Assembly: GCA_903895695.1 (NCBI GenBank)
Contig: CAITUY010000214.1
Coordinates: 1-43,133 of the forward strand
Direction of reading: 5' to 3'
Length of the DNA: 43,133 nucleotides
Source: an uncultured bacterium
GTDB taxonomy: Bacteria > Verrucomicrobiota > Kiritimatiellia > CAIKKV01 > CAITUY01
Shown here: piece after piece, positions 27,085 to 35,299 of the stretch
Layout: each line of letters starts with the position of its first letter
Position numbering within the stretch: the first letter of the stretch is position 1
The notes under the pieces: model-generated
What the model saw: only the letters and a program-made list of their open reading frames with translations
What the model was told of the DNA's origin: nothing
Database searches by the model: none
Made by a program: the position numbers and the translations under genes

Positions 27085-30000
27085 AAGAAACGTCCAGGAT
27101 CTTCCGCGTGGCCGTCCTGTTGGCCGCCTTGGCGGCCGTGGGTTCGACCCGGGCCGCGGAGCCGGCCTGGACCGAGATTCCGGTCAGCCAGTGGCAGGGC
27201 AGAACCCGTTGCGAGGTTCAGCCGTTGAAGACGAACTGTGCCGTGACGATCGCCTATCCGGCCAAGGCTGCCACACCCCTGGTCTGCACCGCGGCCGGCG
27301 CGATGCCACCGGGCCTTTACGAGGTTCGCCTGACATTCCGCCCTTCGCACACGGCCGGCTGGATTCCGTTCCACAGCGGCCTGCGCATCAAGACCGACGG
27401 CCGTGTCCAGCCCTTTCCAGGGGCTGGCAACGCGGTCCAGGAGCAAGACTTTCCCGAGGCGGGGAGCAACCAGGATCAAGTCGCGTATGCCGGGCGCTAC
27501 TTCGCCCGCCCGCATCAGGCGGAGACGCGGAGTTTCCGTTTCGCCCACGAGAAACAGGCGCCGCTCACTTTGACCGTCGCCGCCTTTGCCGACCCTGAGG
27601 AGTGCGAGAAGGCGCTCGTCGCCAACCAGTTGAAGGGCGCCGGTCCGGGCACTGCCATGGATGAATTGGCGGGCGGGGACAAAGCCAGGGACGATTCCCT
27701 GGACAATTTCGGACTGACCCTGGATCCGGGCCGATACGTCTATGTTGTGCTGGATAAGGTGGAACTGCGGCGTCTGTGCAACTCCGGAACGGTAACCGGA
27801 CTGGAGATCGACAAGATCCGCTACACACCGGGGGCTACACTGAAAGGCAGCGCAACCCTGGCAGGCTTGGGTGGCGCCGGTTGTGAGGGAACCCTGAACC
27901 TCTACTTGGAGCACGATGTCGCAACGCGAGTCCAGATGACGAACTTGCCTGTGAAGCTGGCCGCCCGACCGCAGGCGGTGGCTTTTGAAATGCCGCTTCC
28001 GAAGGAGGAACTGGGCTACGCGCTGGTGGTGGAGTTCGTCCCGGCCGTCGGTGAGGGCGCCTCCGAGATGAAGGAGTTCTTCAACATCGCCTCAAATTTC
28101 AACCGTGTGGCGCAGTTCGGACTGGGCTCGGATCTGCTGTTCGATGAAAACCTCTCGCTGCTGGAGCCGAAGCTACGGAAGGCGCGCTCCGAATACTGCA
28201 ACGCCTGCGAGTGCTTTGCCTGGGCCGAGGACGACATGGTGGGGATGGCGCCGGAATCGGACTACTGGTTCTCAGGCCAGACCCGCTACCACATGTGCAA
28301 GAAGACGATGCAGGAGGGGATCCGGATTGCACACGAGAATGGCATCGCCATGGTTAGCTACGCGAAGTTCCAAATGTCAGGCTATCTTGGCTGGAAGACT
28401 GCCTTCGAGTATCCCAGCGACCACCGAACCCAGTATCTATACCCCGTTGGCATGTGGGAAGGCGTCAACGTCCTCAATCTCGACCGGTTCCGCAACCAGG
28501 AGTTCGTGGCCCACGACTCCCTCCCGGGCCTGCGGGGGAATGTCTTCTCGTTGAGCTGGTCGGGAGACCTGTTCATCAGTCCCGACCCCACGCCTCACAT
28601 GACCCGGGTGGCGGCCGACTCGATCATGAAATCCGCGGCCATGTTCGGCTGGGACGGGATCCGGTGGGACGGCCATATGCGCGGCGGCGGGCCTTGCGGC
28701 GGCGACACCAGGGGGAAGTATGATCCGCTGGCGTCCCGGCAGACGCAGACGTTGGTTCGTTACCTGAAGGATACGGTCAGCACCCGGTACCCCGATTTCG
28801 GCTACGGCTACAACTACCTGACTGTTCAGGATAACCCTAGTTATGACTGGGCTTACGAGGATTTCGAGTTGGACGAATTGTGCCGCGGCGGGGGCCTGCT
28901 CATGAACGAGTCGCTCCGGAACTGGTCGTCGGGCCGGACCGTCGAGAACATGGCGCGGAATCTGCAGGTGGAGGGCGACCTCTGCCGCGAGCGGGGCGGC
29001 TATTTTCTCGGCATCGGTTTTGCCCGCACGCCGCGCGACTCGGAGATCGAGGCGGCGCTCTGGTCGGCGGCCGGCGCGCGTCCGTACGGCGGCTCCACCC
29101 TGGCGGCCCGGCGTTATTGCACGCGCTACTCGCAATATACGTTTGACGAAACGCTGCGCCGTCTGGCGTCGCCCGAGAAGGTGCTCTCACCCCGGGCTGA
29201 CACGAAGTTGTGGTGGCAGCCTTTCGTCTACGAAGCCTGCTCGCCGGCGGGCAAGCGGCAACTGGTGGTGAACCTTCTCAACCTGCCGCAGTCGTTGCGG
29301 CTGCCGTGGCGCTTGAGCAAACCCAAGCCCGAATGGGACATGCTGCCGGGAACCGACCCCGTCGCCATCACGCTTACTCTGCCTGCTGGGATGCGCGCTA
29401 CGGGTGCCCACCTCATCGACCCTTACACGTTGGAAATCAGGCCGCTGGCCTTGGACAAGAACGGCTTCGAGGCGCCGGCCGTCGCCATATGGGCCGTGGC
29501 CGTGATCGACTTGGAGGCCGATGCGGGCGCCCCGACGCTGGGTTCCTTGTTCGGTCCGCCCAGGACCTTCGGCGTGCCGCGGCCGAGCTACAAGGGCGAG
29601 CGCAAGGGCGCGGTGATCCTCGATCCCACGCGGGAGATCGTTGAGGTCAACAAGGACATGAAGGCCCTGTCGCCTCCGTCTTCCGGGGAGAGCGCCGGGG
29701 CGCAGGCCGCGCTTGACGCCCTGCCGTGGGACGAACGCAACGCCGCCGTGCTGAAAATCCGCGATTCCCACCCGCCGGAAAGCACGATCACGAACTGGTG
29801 GAAGGGCGGTTCGCTGCCGGCCGACTTGGCGCTCAAGGATAAGCCGCGCAACTTCGGCGATCTGGCGCCGCACCGGAACGGGCGCTTTGACATTTACCAA
29901 GCGCGGGGCGCCATGGATTACGTCCTGCGGCTGCCCCGCGCCTTTGCCGGCCTTGACCGGTTCTTTGTCCAGGACGCCCCCCTGCAGGGCACGCTACAGA

Positions 30001-30533
30001 TGACTCCCAACATGCATCTGGGCGGCGGCGTGCCGTGGAACCGGTATCCGGAATTCGACCTTGTGCTCTTCACCGGCGTCCCGCACTGCGCGCTGGGCGC
30101 CGAGAACGCGTATGCGCTGGTCGAGTACGTCAAGGCCGGCGGGGCGGCTCTCTTCACCGGAGGGGAGTATGCCTTCGGCAAGGGCGGTTACAGCGGCACC
30201 GTGCTCGACCGTGAACTCCTGCCCGTGACCGCTGTGGAGGAGATCGATACGCGCTACGCGGAAAATGCGCTGGTGCTGGAACCGGGCAAGGATTTCGCCG
30301 AGCTGGGCGCCAGACTCGACTTCTCGGTCAAGCCGTCCTTCTGGGTCTGGAACCAGGTGGCGTTGAAGAGCGCGCCGGGGATCAAGGTTTTCCTGAAATC
30401 CGGCAATAGGCCGATCCTCGTGGGCTGGCAACTGGGCAAGGGCAGGGTGGCGTGCCTGCTGCTGGATAACCGCGGCAAATCGGAGAACGGCAGTATCGCC
30501 TTTTTTTTGACTGGCAGGACTGGCCCGCGTTGA
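27081..30533 (+). CDS. Secreted GH66-like glycosidase with amidotransferase-like domain, frameshifted at its C-terminus
   Basis: 1150 residues are read before TGA 30531-30533. It starts at GTG 27081 (GTGA overlap with the preceding stop) with a signal peptide (RIFRVAVLLAALAAVGSTRA). Residues ~30-340 are beta-rich. A barrel with AAMFGWDGIRWDGH (Asp530, predicted nucleophile) and GLLMNESLRNW (Glu610, predicted acid/base) resembles GH66. Residues ~950-1140 look like a GATase1-like Rossmann domain (YPEFDLVLFTGVP, YVKAGGAALFTGG, GKGRVACLLLDNRG). At the T8 run the frame leaves this domain: in the -1 frame the sequence continues FFLDWQDWPALMKAVFTWLA, the expected end of the domain, and runs into the 30530-31642 frame. 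The full protein would be ~1510 residues. The GH66 call is by motif only. Confidence 0.8.
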   Translation: MKETSRIFRVAVLLAALAAVGSTRAAEPAWTEIPVSQWQGRTRCEVQPLKTNCAVTIAYPAKAATPLVCTAAGAMPPGLYEVRLTFRPSHTAGWIPFHSGLRIKTDGRVQPFPGAGNAVQEQDFPEAGSNQDQVAYAGRYFARPHQAETRSFRFAHEKQAPLTLTVAAFADPEECEKALVANQLKGAGPGTAMDELAGGDKARDDSLDNFGLTLDPGRYVYVVLDKVELRRLCNSGTVTGLEIDKIRYTPGATLKGSATLAGLGGAGCEGTLNLYLEHDVATRVQMTNLPVKLAARPQAVAFEMPLPKEELGYALVVEFVPAVGEGASEMKEFFNIASNFNRVAQFGLGSDLLFDENLSLLEPKLRKARSEYCNACECFAWAEDDMVGMAPESDYWFSGQTRYHMCKKTMQEGIRIAHENGIAMVSYAKFQMSGYLGWKTAFEYPSDHRTQYLYPVGMWEGVNVLNLDRFRNQEFVAHDSLPGLRGNVFSLSWSGDLFISPDPTPHMTRVAADSIMKSAAMFGWDGIRWDGHMRGGGPCGGDTRGKYDPLASRQTQTLVRYLKDTVSTRYPDFGYGYNYLTVQDNPSYDWAYEDFELDELCRGGGLLMNESLRNWSSGRTVENMARNLQVEGDLCRERGGYFLGIGFARTPRDSEIEAALWSAAGARPYGGSTLAARRYCTRYSQYTFDETLRRLASPEKVLSPRADTKLWWQPFVYEACSPAGKRQLVVNLLNLPQSLRLPWRLSKPKPEWDMLPGTDPVAITLTLPAGMRATGAHLIDPYTLEIRPLALDKNGFEAPAVAIWAVAVIDLEADAGAPTLGSLFGPPRTFGVPRPSYKGERKGAVILDPTREIVEVNKDMKALSPPSSGESAGAQAALDALPWDERNAAVLKIRDSHPPESTITNWWKGGSLPADLALKDKPRNFGDLAPHRNGRFDIYQARGAMDYVLRLPRAFAGLDRFFVQDAPLQGTLQMTPNMHLGGGVPWNRYPEFDLVLFTGVPHCALGAENAYALVEYVKAGGAALFTGGEYAFGKGGYSGTVLDRELLPVTAVEEIDTRYAENALVLEPGKDFAELGARLDFSVKPSFWVWNQVALKSAPGIKVFLKSGNRPILVGWQLGKGRVACLLLDNRGKSENGSIAFFLTGRTGPR
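30501..30509 (+). promoter_or_regulatory. T8G run: candidate -1 frameshift (slippery) site or homopolymer frameshift
   Basis: GCC TTT TTT TTG ACT is read in the zero frame. Bases 30503-30509 are T TTT TTG, correctly phased as an X XXY YYZ slippery heptamer. A -1 slip gives TTG GAC TGG CAG GAC TGG and joins the upstream and downstream frames. The zero frame terminates 22 bases later. One extra U by transcriptional slippage would do the same. A one-base assembly error in the run is the simple alternative. Confidence 0.6.
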
Positions 30534-31642
30534 TGAAGGCCGTCTTCACCTGGCTGGCGCCGGACGCCATGCAGAAAGAGAACGCCGTTGCCGCGCTATC
30601 GGCCGAGGAGCGAAAGAAACTGCTGGGCCAGCTTGACCAGGCCAGCGTGGGCGACTTGATGCAGGCGACTGCGCCCGAGGGCGGCGCGTCGGCGTCCGAG
30701 CTCAAGGGGGCGGCCTTGACGGGGCGCGTTCGTGCGATCGACGGGTTGCTCCAGGGCAGTGGCAAGGACATTGCGACCGTGCTGGCAGGCCAGTTGGGAA
30801 ACGTTGCGAATCTCTCCCTCGAGACGCGTCTTGCCATCCTGCGCTTCCTGCGCCGTGATCCGCCGACGGACCTGGGCGCCACTGCAAGGAAGTACGCGGA
30901 TAGCCGTGTGTCGAGTGTTTACGGCAGCGGCTTGCATCTGTTCGGCGTTGCCGGTGATGCCGACAGCCTGCGGCGCGAACTGGCGGGCGAGGCGCCGAGC
31001 GCGGAGATGGATAAGGAAGCACGCCAGCGCGACCTGGCCCTGGCCGTCAGCCTGCTCGATAAGCCCGATCTGGTAGAAGAAGGCAGACGGCGGGTCGGGG
31101 CCTGGAATGCGCAGGAAAAGGCGTTGCTGGACGCATGGACCGGCGGCAAGCCCTTCTCCCTCGCCAGGTCGGAGATGCCCGGCCTGAATGCGGACGATCT
31201 CTTCCAGCGTGTCGCCTGGCTCGCGTACCTAGTGCGGCACGAGCCGACAACCTATGGCGCGCAGTTCGCCCGCGAATGGCTGTTGACCGCGGAATACCAG
31301 GATTACTGCAGCCGCAGCATCGACAACCTCTATCCCAGGATGGGGGAAATGTCGCCGGCGGACAAGAAGCGGGCGGCGGTCAAGGATCCCTCTTGGCGCC
31401 GCCTGTCGGTGTACCTGGAGACCCTTCGCGCCATCGCGCAGCCGGATATGGAACTGCTGCTGGTGAAGAACCCGGAAGTGGCGGCGGCGGGGCTGGCCCG
31501 TGCGCATTTCACGCTGGAATTCCGCGCCACCATGAATCTCTTGGGGGCAATGGATCGTGGCTCAGAGGCCGGTATCCTGGAAAGACTCACGCATGCGGAA
31601 AATCGCGACCTGGCCGACTTCAGCGCGGCTCGGCTGCGGTGA
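30530..31642 (+). CDS. C-terminal part of the frameshifted GH66-like protein, helical domain
   Basis: A frame of ~370 residues; possible independent starts are TTG 30530 and ATG 30533 (the latter overlaps the upstream TGA as TGATG). No Shine-Dalgarno site was seen. The first residues (ALMKAVFTWLAPDAM) complete the amidotransferase-like domain of the preceding gene when the -1 frame is followed back to 30509, so this is read as the rest of one gene. The remainder is Ala/Leu/Arg-rich and helical (EERKKLLGQLDQASVGDLMQ), resembling HEAT-like helical hairpins. It has no signal peptide of its own, so as a separate protein it would stay in the cytoplasm, whereas its fusion partner is secreted. Translational coupling as a separate gene remains possible. 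Confidence 0.7.
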   Translation: MMKAVFTWLAPDAMQKENAVAALSAEERKKLLGQLDQASVGDLMQATAPEGGASASELKGAALTGRVRAIDGLLQGSGKDIATVLAGQLGNVANLSLETRLAILRFLRRDPPTDLGATARKYADSRVSSVYGSGLHLFGVAGDADSLRRELAGEAPSAEMDKEARQRDLALAVSLLDKPDLVEEGRRRVGAWNAQEKALLDAWTGGKPFSLARSEMPGLNADDLFQRVAWLAYLVRHEPTTYGAQFAREWLLTAEYQDYCSRSIDNLYPRMGEMSPADKKRAAVKDPSWRRLSVYLETLRAIAQPDMELLLVKNPEVAAAGLARAHFTLEFRATMNLLGAMDRGSEAGILERLTHAENRDLADFSAARLR

Positions 31643-31741
31643 CAAATTCCGGAACGTAAGTCCCGCCTGACCTTGCGCATTAATAGTGGTCCCCCGATGT
31701 TGGCGATGCTCCAAACAGCGCGTGAGGATACGGCCCACGTC

Positions 31742-32761
31742 TTACCGCTTCACGAGCCGCAGGCTTTGGGTCCCGGCCGGCACGGTCAAAACCCATTGCC
31801 CCTTGTCGTTACGGGCCAACTTCGCAGCCCCGTCCGTTTCCACCTTCCACGCGCCGGGCGCGTCGATCGTGACGTCCCCGCCCTGATGACCCGCCGTGAA
31901 AGCCACGATCAATGAATCGTTTTGCACCCGCAGGCTCGCGGCCATGGAGGCGGCAAGCGCATAGTCCTTGAACGCCACGGAACCCTCGACGGGAAGGGTA
32001 AGTATGGTGAAATCCGCGCGTTCCTGCACGCTGCCGGCCGTACCCCCGAACGTGGCGCCATCCGCCTTGGCCTCGACGGGGTCAAGGCTCAGGAATGCGT
32101 AGTCCGTGCCAAAGACGCCCGCCACTTTCGTGACCGAGCCATCGGCGAACGCGGTGAAGACGGGCGGCGCATCCTCGCGCTGCCGGGGAAAGAGCGCGAC
32201 GGCGTAGGCGCCGTCGCCAGGCAACTGTAAGTGCAGCAGGTCCTGGTAATCCGGGATACTCTTATCCGCGATATTCTTATTCCAGGTTTCTCCGTAGCGC
32301 AGGGTGTGGCGCGGAGTTTTGGCGGGAGCGGCGATGAAATACTCCACATCCACCCCGAACTGACCGAGCGCCGTGTACCGGTCGCCGGGCGGCAATTCAC
32401 GGGCGGGCAGGTTCGTTTGGCCGGGTTGGTCGGCCAGAAACGTCGACGCATTCTTCGCCTGTTCAGGCGTGCCCAATTTCTCGGAAAACGTCCAGAACTG
32501 CCAGGCGGTGGGTTCGCCGCCGCGGGTCGTATCCCGCAATGCCAGCCAGGCCGGACCGGCCGGATCGGGATCCTTCACGAAAAGCAGTTGCCGGGTCCAC
32601 ACCAGGTTCGTGCCCTTGGCGGGCGTGACCTTGGGGAAGGCGGGCAGGTTCTCCGGGAACGAGTCGTTGTCATTGTTCCGGGTGTTCTCGAAGCTTGATC
32701 GCACGTAATCGGCCGAAGGCAACGCGGCGAAGGCGCCGAATCGAGTGATGGTGTAGTGGCC
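31742..32761 (-). pseudogene. C-terminal remainder of the nonsense-interrupted heparinase-like gene
   Basis: 339 codons in exactly the frame of the upstream 32762-35215 gene, beginning GHYTITRFGAFAALPSADYV right after the TAA at 32762-32764 and ending LVKR at 31742. It corresponds over its whole length to the C-terminal beta-domain of the intact paralog at 35300-38752, which reads through at the same place (PYGHYTITRFG). No ribosome-binding site or good start codon lies at its 5' end; the first candidate is a TTG at 32722. It is therefore probably untranslated unless the stop is read through. Confidence 0.8.
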
Positions 32762-35215
32762 TTAGGGCATTTGCTTGTCCTCCGGGGTCCCCCAGTTGCG
32801 GGCCAGGCGCACGCCGTTGCGCAGGAGTTCGTGTTGATCCTCGTAGCCGTGCTTGTTGAAACAGCCGCCCAGCGGCTTTCCGCGGCCGAACCACTCGGTA
32901 ATGGCCCCGACCTGCGGCGTCTTGCAGTCCAGGTTGCGCGCGGTTTGGATTGAGGAGAGCACGAGGATGAAGCTCTCGTTCGGCGTGTTGAACCCGGATC
33001 TCAGGATCGCGCCCAGTTCCGGAAAGAGTTCCGAACCCCAGACCGGCGCCGCCGCGGGAAGCCGGCGATCCGTGTAATAGGCGTCGAGGCGGCAGAGCCG
33101 GTGATCTTCCATGGAGACGGGGTAGCCGTTTTCGCTCCACATCCACTGCAGGGTCCGGGACAACTCGGGGTCGGCTTGCTTGAAGAATGCCGCGGCCACG
33201 CCGAAATCGGAGAGGCGCTCGCCGCCGATACTGCGGCCGTAGACCGCGGTGGCGCGCAGATTGTTGCGCCTGACGTCGCGGGCGGTGTTGAACTTGGTGA
33301 AGTAGAGCACGAGTTTTTTGAACCGCGGGTCATTCGAGAAATCGTGGAAGCCCGCCCGCCGGGCCGCAACGACGTAAGCGATCATGTCCGCCAGGGTCAC
33401 GTGGCCGTAGTGCGAGCCCTCGGAGATCCATTCGCCGTTGGGACCCACTTCGTCCGTGAGCCACTGCTCCATCCACTGCGTGGCGCGATCGGCCCAGCCT
33501 TGGGCCGCCGGATGATCGGAGAGCGCGCAGGCGATCACGCCGAGCGAGAGCGTGTAGGAACAGCTCATGTTCGGATTGCCGGAGCAATAGCCCCGTTCCA
33601 TGGACCAGCATTCCGGATCGGCCATAAGGTAGCCCAAGTAAGCCATCTGCGCGCGGAAGAGCGCCTTGTCGGAAGCCGAAATCATGTCGCTGTCGATCAA
33701 CGTGTCGTACAGCCCGACCGTGGGGATGGCCCGGCGCATGACGTCGCCATTACCCATGCGGCCCAGCCCCTCCCGCAATCCCTTGACCGCCTGCTGCGCG
33801 GCGTCCGCAGTCCTGCCACGGGCCCCCGTCCGTATCCGCTGGTCCGCCGTCTGCATCAGAAGCGGCACGATGTTCGATGCCTCCTCGCCGGCCAGCGTTT
33901 TCGCAAGTTCAGGGTCGGTGGCGGCGCGTGCCCGCACTTCCTTCATTTCCGCCAGGTCCACAAAAAGGCGGGGGTGGGGTTTCGAGGCGTCGGCGGGCCA
34001 GTCGAGGACCATCTCCTTCACGCGCTCCAGCGTGTCGCCCACGCGCGCGGGCCCGGCGCTCACGGTCCATTGGCGATGGCCCGGCGTCACAGCGCCGGCC
34101 AGCAGGATCGCGCCATCGGCCGCCACGCTCACAGGCAGGCTGGCGCGCCGCCAGCCCGACCACATCCCTTGGATGCCGTCGAGATACCAGAACTTCATGC
34201 CGCCGTAGGTCCGGGGCACGGGCACCACCCAGTCACGCGGCTCGCGGGAGGCCAGCGTCAATTCCGGACCGCCGGCCGCCGCCGCGAGGCGGACGATGGG
34301 CGGGAAGTTGGAGGAGAGATTGACGATGCTGGTGTTCGGCGCCAGGCTACCGAACGGCGCCCCGCCGGGAACGATCGCGGCCTTGCGGTCCTTGGCCCAT
34401 TGGCCATAGCCCTTGGGCAGATCGGCCTCTTTCACCCCCGGTACAGGCGGCAGACGCAAGACGAAGCCGGCGCCCGGAACATCGGAACCGGACGCCTCCC
34501 AGCGTACGCCATTGTCTCCGGCCACGACCGTTGCCGCCATCATGAGCCGGCCGCTGGGCGCGAAATCATAAACCGTTTCCACGCGGGCGAACACGGGACC
34601 CGCATCGGTCAGGCGGGCCGACCATTGCGTCACCTTCACATCGCCGGTGAGCGAACTGCCGCCCGTCCAGGCGTCGCCGCTGCCGCTTAACCGCATGGCC
34701 TGCAGGGGGCCTGGCGCCTTGGAGGCGTCGACCGGCTCCTTGAAATTCTCGCGGCCAAGTGCAAGGCGCACGCCCGTCCGCGAAGTCGTGATTTCGACGG
34801 TCTGCTTGCCGGTCTTGACCTGAATGTCGGAGGCCACAACCGGCGCCTTGGACGCGCCGGCTGAAGGCGTGTAGGTGGCGGAGGATAGGGGCTTCAGCTC
34901 ATCGACAACGAAATACACGCGCGCGGATTTCACAAAGGCGCCACTACCAGGCCAGAACTCAATGTCGGCCAACTGGGCCGCGATCGGTCCATTCGGGCCG
35001 ACGAGCGTTACGCCTTCAGCCACGCATTCCTTGTCTTTGGCCGAAAACGGGACGCTGATCAGCTCCGGACCATAAGTCTGGTTGAGCTGTTCACGCACCA
35101 CGATCGGGCTCGGAGCACCGGTCACCTGGAGGGCCGCCATCATGACTGTGCCCAGCGCGCCAAAGAGGAACGTCGTTCGATGTTTTTCCCAAAAGAACCG
35201 AGTGTCACAATACAT
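32762..35215 (-). CDS. Secreted heparinase-like protein, truncated by a nonsense codon (tandem copy 1)
   Basis: 817 residues from ATG 35215, which has AAAGGA 7 bases upstream and aligns position for position with the paralog start; an ATG at 35245 is less likely. Signal peptide: HRTTFLFGALGTVMMAALQVTGA. The mature part starts PSPIVVREQLNQTYGPELIS, beta-rich for ~350 residues, then a helical toroid (MERGYCSGNPNMSCSYTLSLG, LQWMWSENGYP) with features of heparinase II/III-type and other (alpha/alpha)-toroid lyases. It ends at NWGTPEDKQMP because the paralog's TAC (Tyr) is TAA here. The product lacks the C-terminal beta-domain of ~340 residues. It is close to copy 2 throughout, with local differences near IRTGARGRTADAAQQ. 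Confidence 0.75.
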   Translation of the reverse strand: MYCDTRFFWEKHRTTFLFGALGTVMMAALQVTGAPSPIVVREQLNQTYGPELISVPFSAKDKECVAEGVTLVGPNGPIAAQLADIEFWPGSGAFVKSARVYFVVDELKPLSSATYTPSAGASKAPVVASDIQVKTGKQTVEITTSRTGVRLALGRENFKEPVDASKAPGPLQAMRLSGSGDAWTGGSSLTGDVKVTQWSARLTDAGPVFARVETVYDFAPSGRLMMAATVVAGDNGVRWEASGSDVPGAGFVLRLPPVPGVKEADLPKGYGQWAKDRKAAIVPGGAPFGSLAPNTSIVNLSSNFPPIVRLAAAAGGPELTLASREPRDWVVPVPRTYGGMKFWYLDGIQGMWSGWRRASLPVSVAADGAILLAGAVTPGHRQWTVSAGPARVGDTLERVKEMVLDWPADASKPHPRLFVDLAEMKEVRARAATDPELAKTLAGEEASNIVPLLMQTADQRIRTGARGRTADAAQQAVKGLREGLGRMGNGDVMRRAIPTVGLYDTLIDSDMISASDKALFRAQMAYLGYLMADPECWSMERGYCSGNPNMSCSYTLSLGVIACALSDHPAAQGWADRATQWMEQWLTDEVGPNGEWISEGSHYGHVTLADMIAYVVAARRAGFHDFSNDPRFKKLVLYFTKFNTARDVRRNNLRATAVYGRSIGGERLSDFGVAAAFFKQADPELSRTLQWMWSENGYPVSMEDHRLCRLDAYYTDRRLPAAAPVWGSELFPELGAILRSGFNTPNESFILVLSSIQTARNLDCKTPQVGAITEWFGRGKPLGGCFNKHGYEDQHELLRNGVRLARNWGTPEDKQMP

Positions 35216-35257
35216 GAGGGTTCCTTTCTGCTCTCCAACGTTCATTCATAGCTGTCC

Positions 35258-35280
35258 GCACGGCTCGCGCGTAGCCGTGC
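35258..35280. repeat. Inverted repeat between the tandem heparinase-like copies
   Basis: GCACGGCT (35258-35265) and AGCCGTGC (35273-35280) form an 8-bp stem with a 7-base loop in the 84-bp gap. It resembles the GGCACGGGCT palindrome at 9711-9741 and may belong to the same REP-like class. No T-run follows on the minus strand, so terminator function is doubtful. Confidence 0.5.
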
Positions 35281-35299
35281 CAACCGCTCGACGCGCGTT

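Noticed and set aside
33101..34690. A 529-codon plus-strand open frame opposite the first heparinase-like copy
   Set aside because: The minus-strand protein matches its tandem paralog, whereas this frame is His/Arg-rich without a family match.
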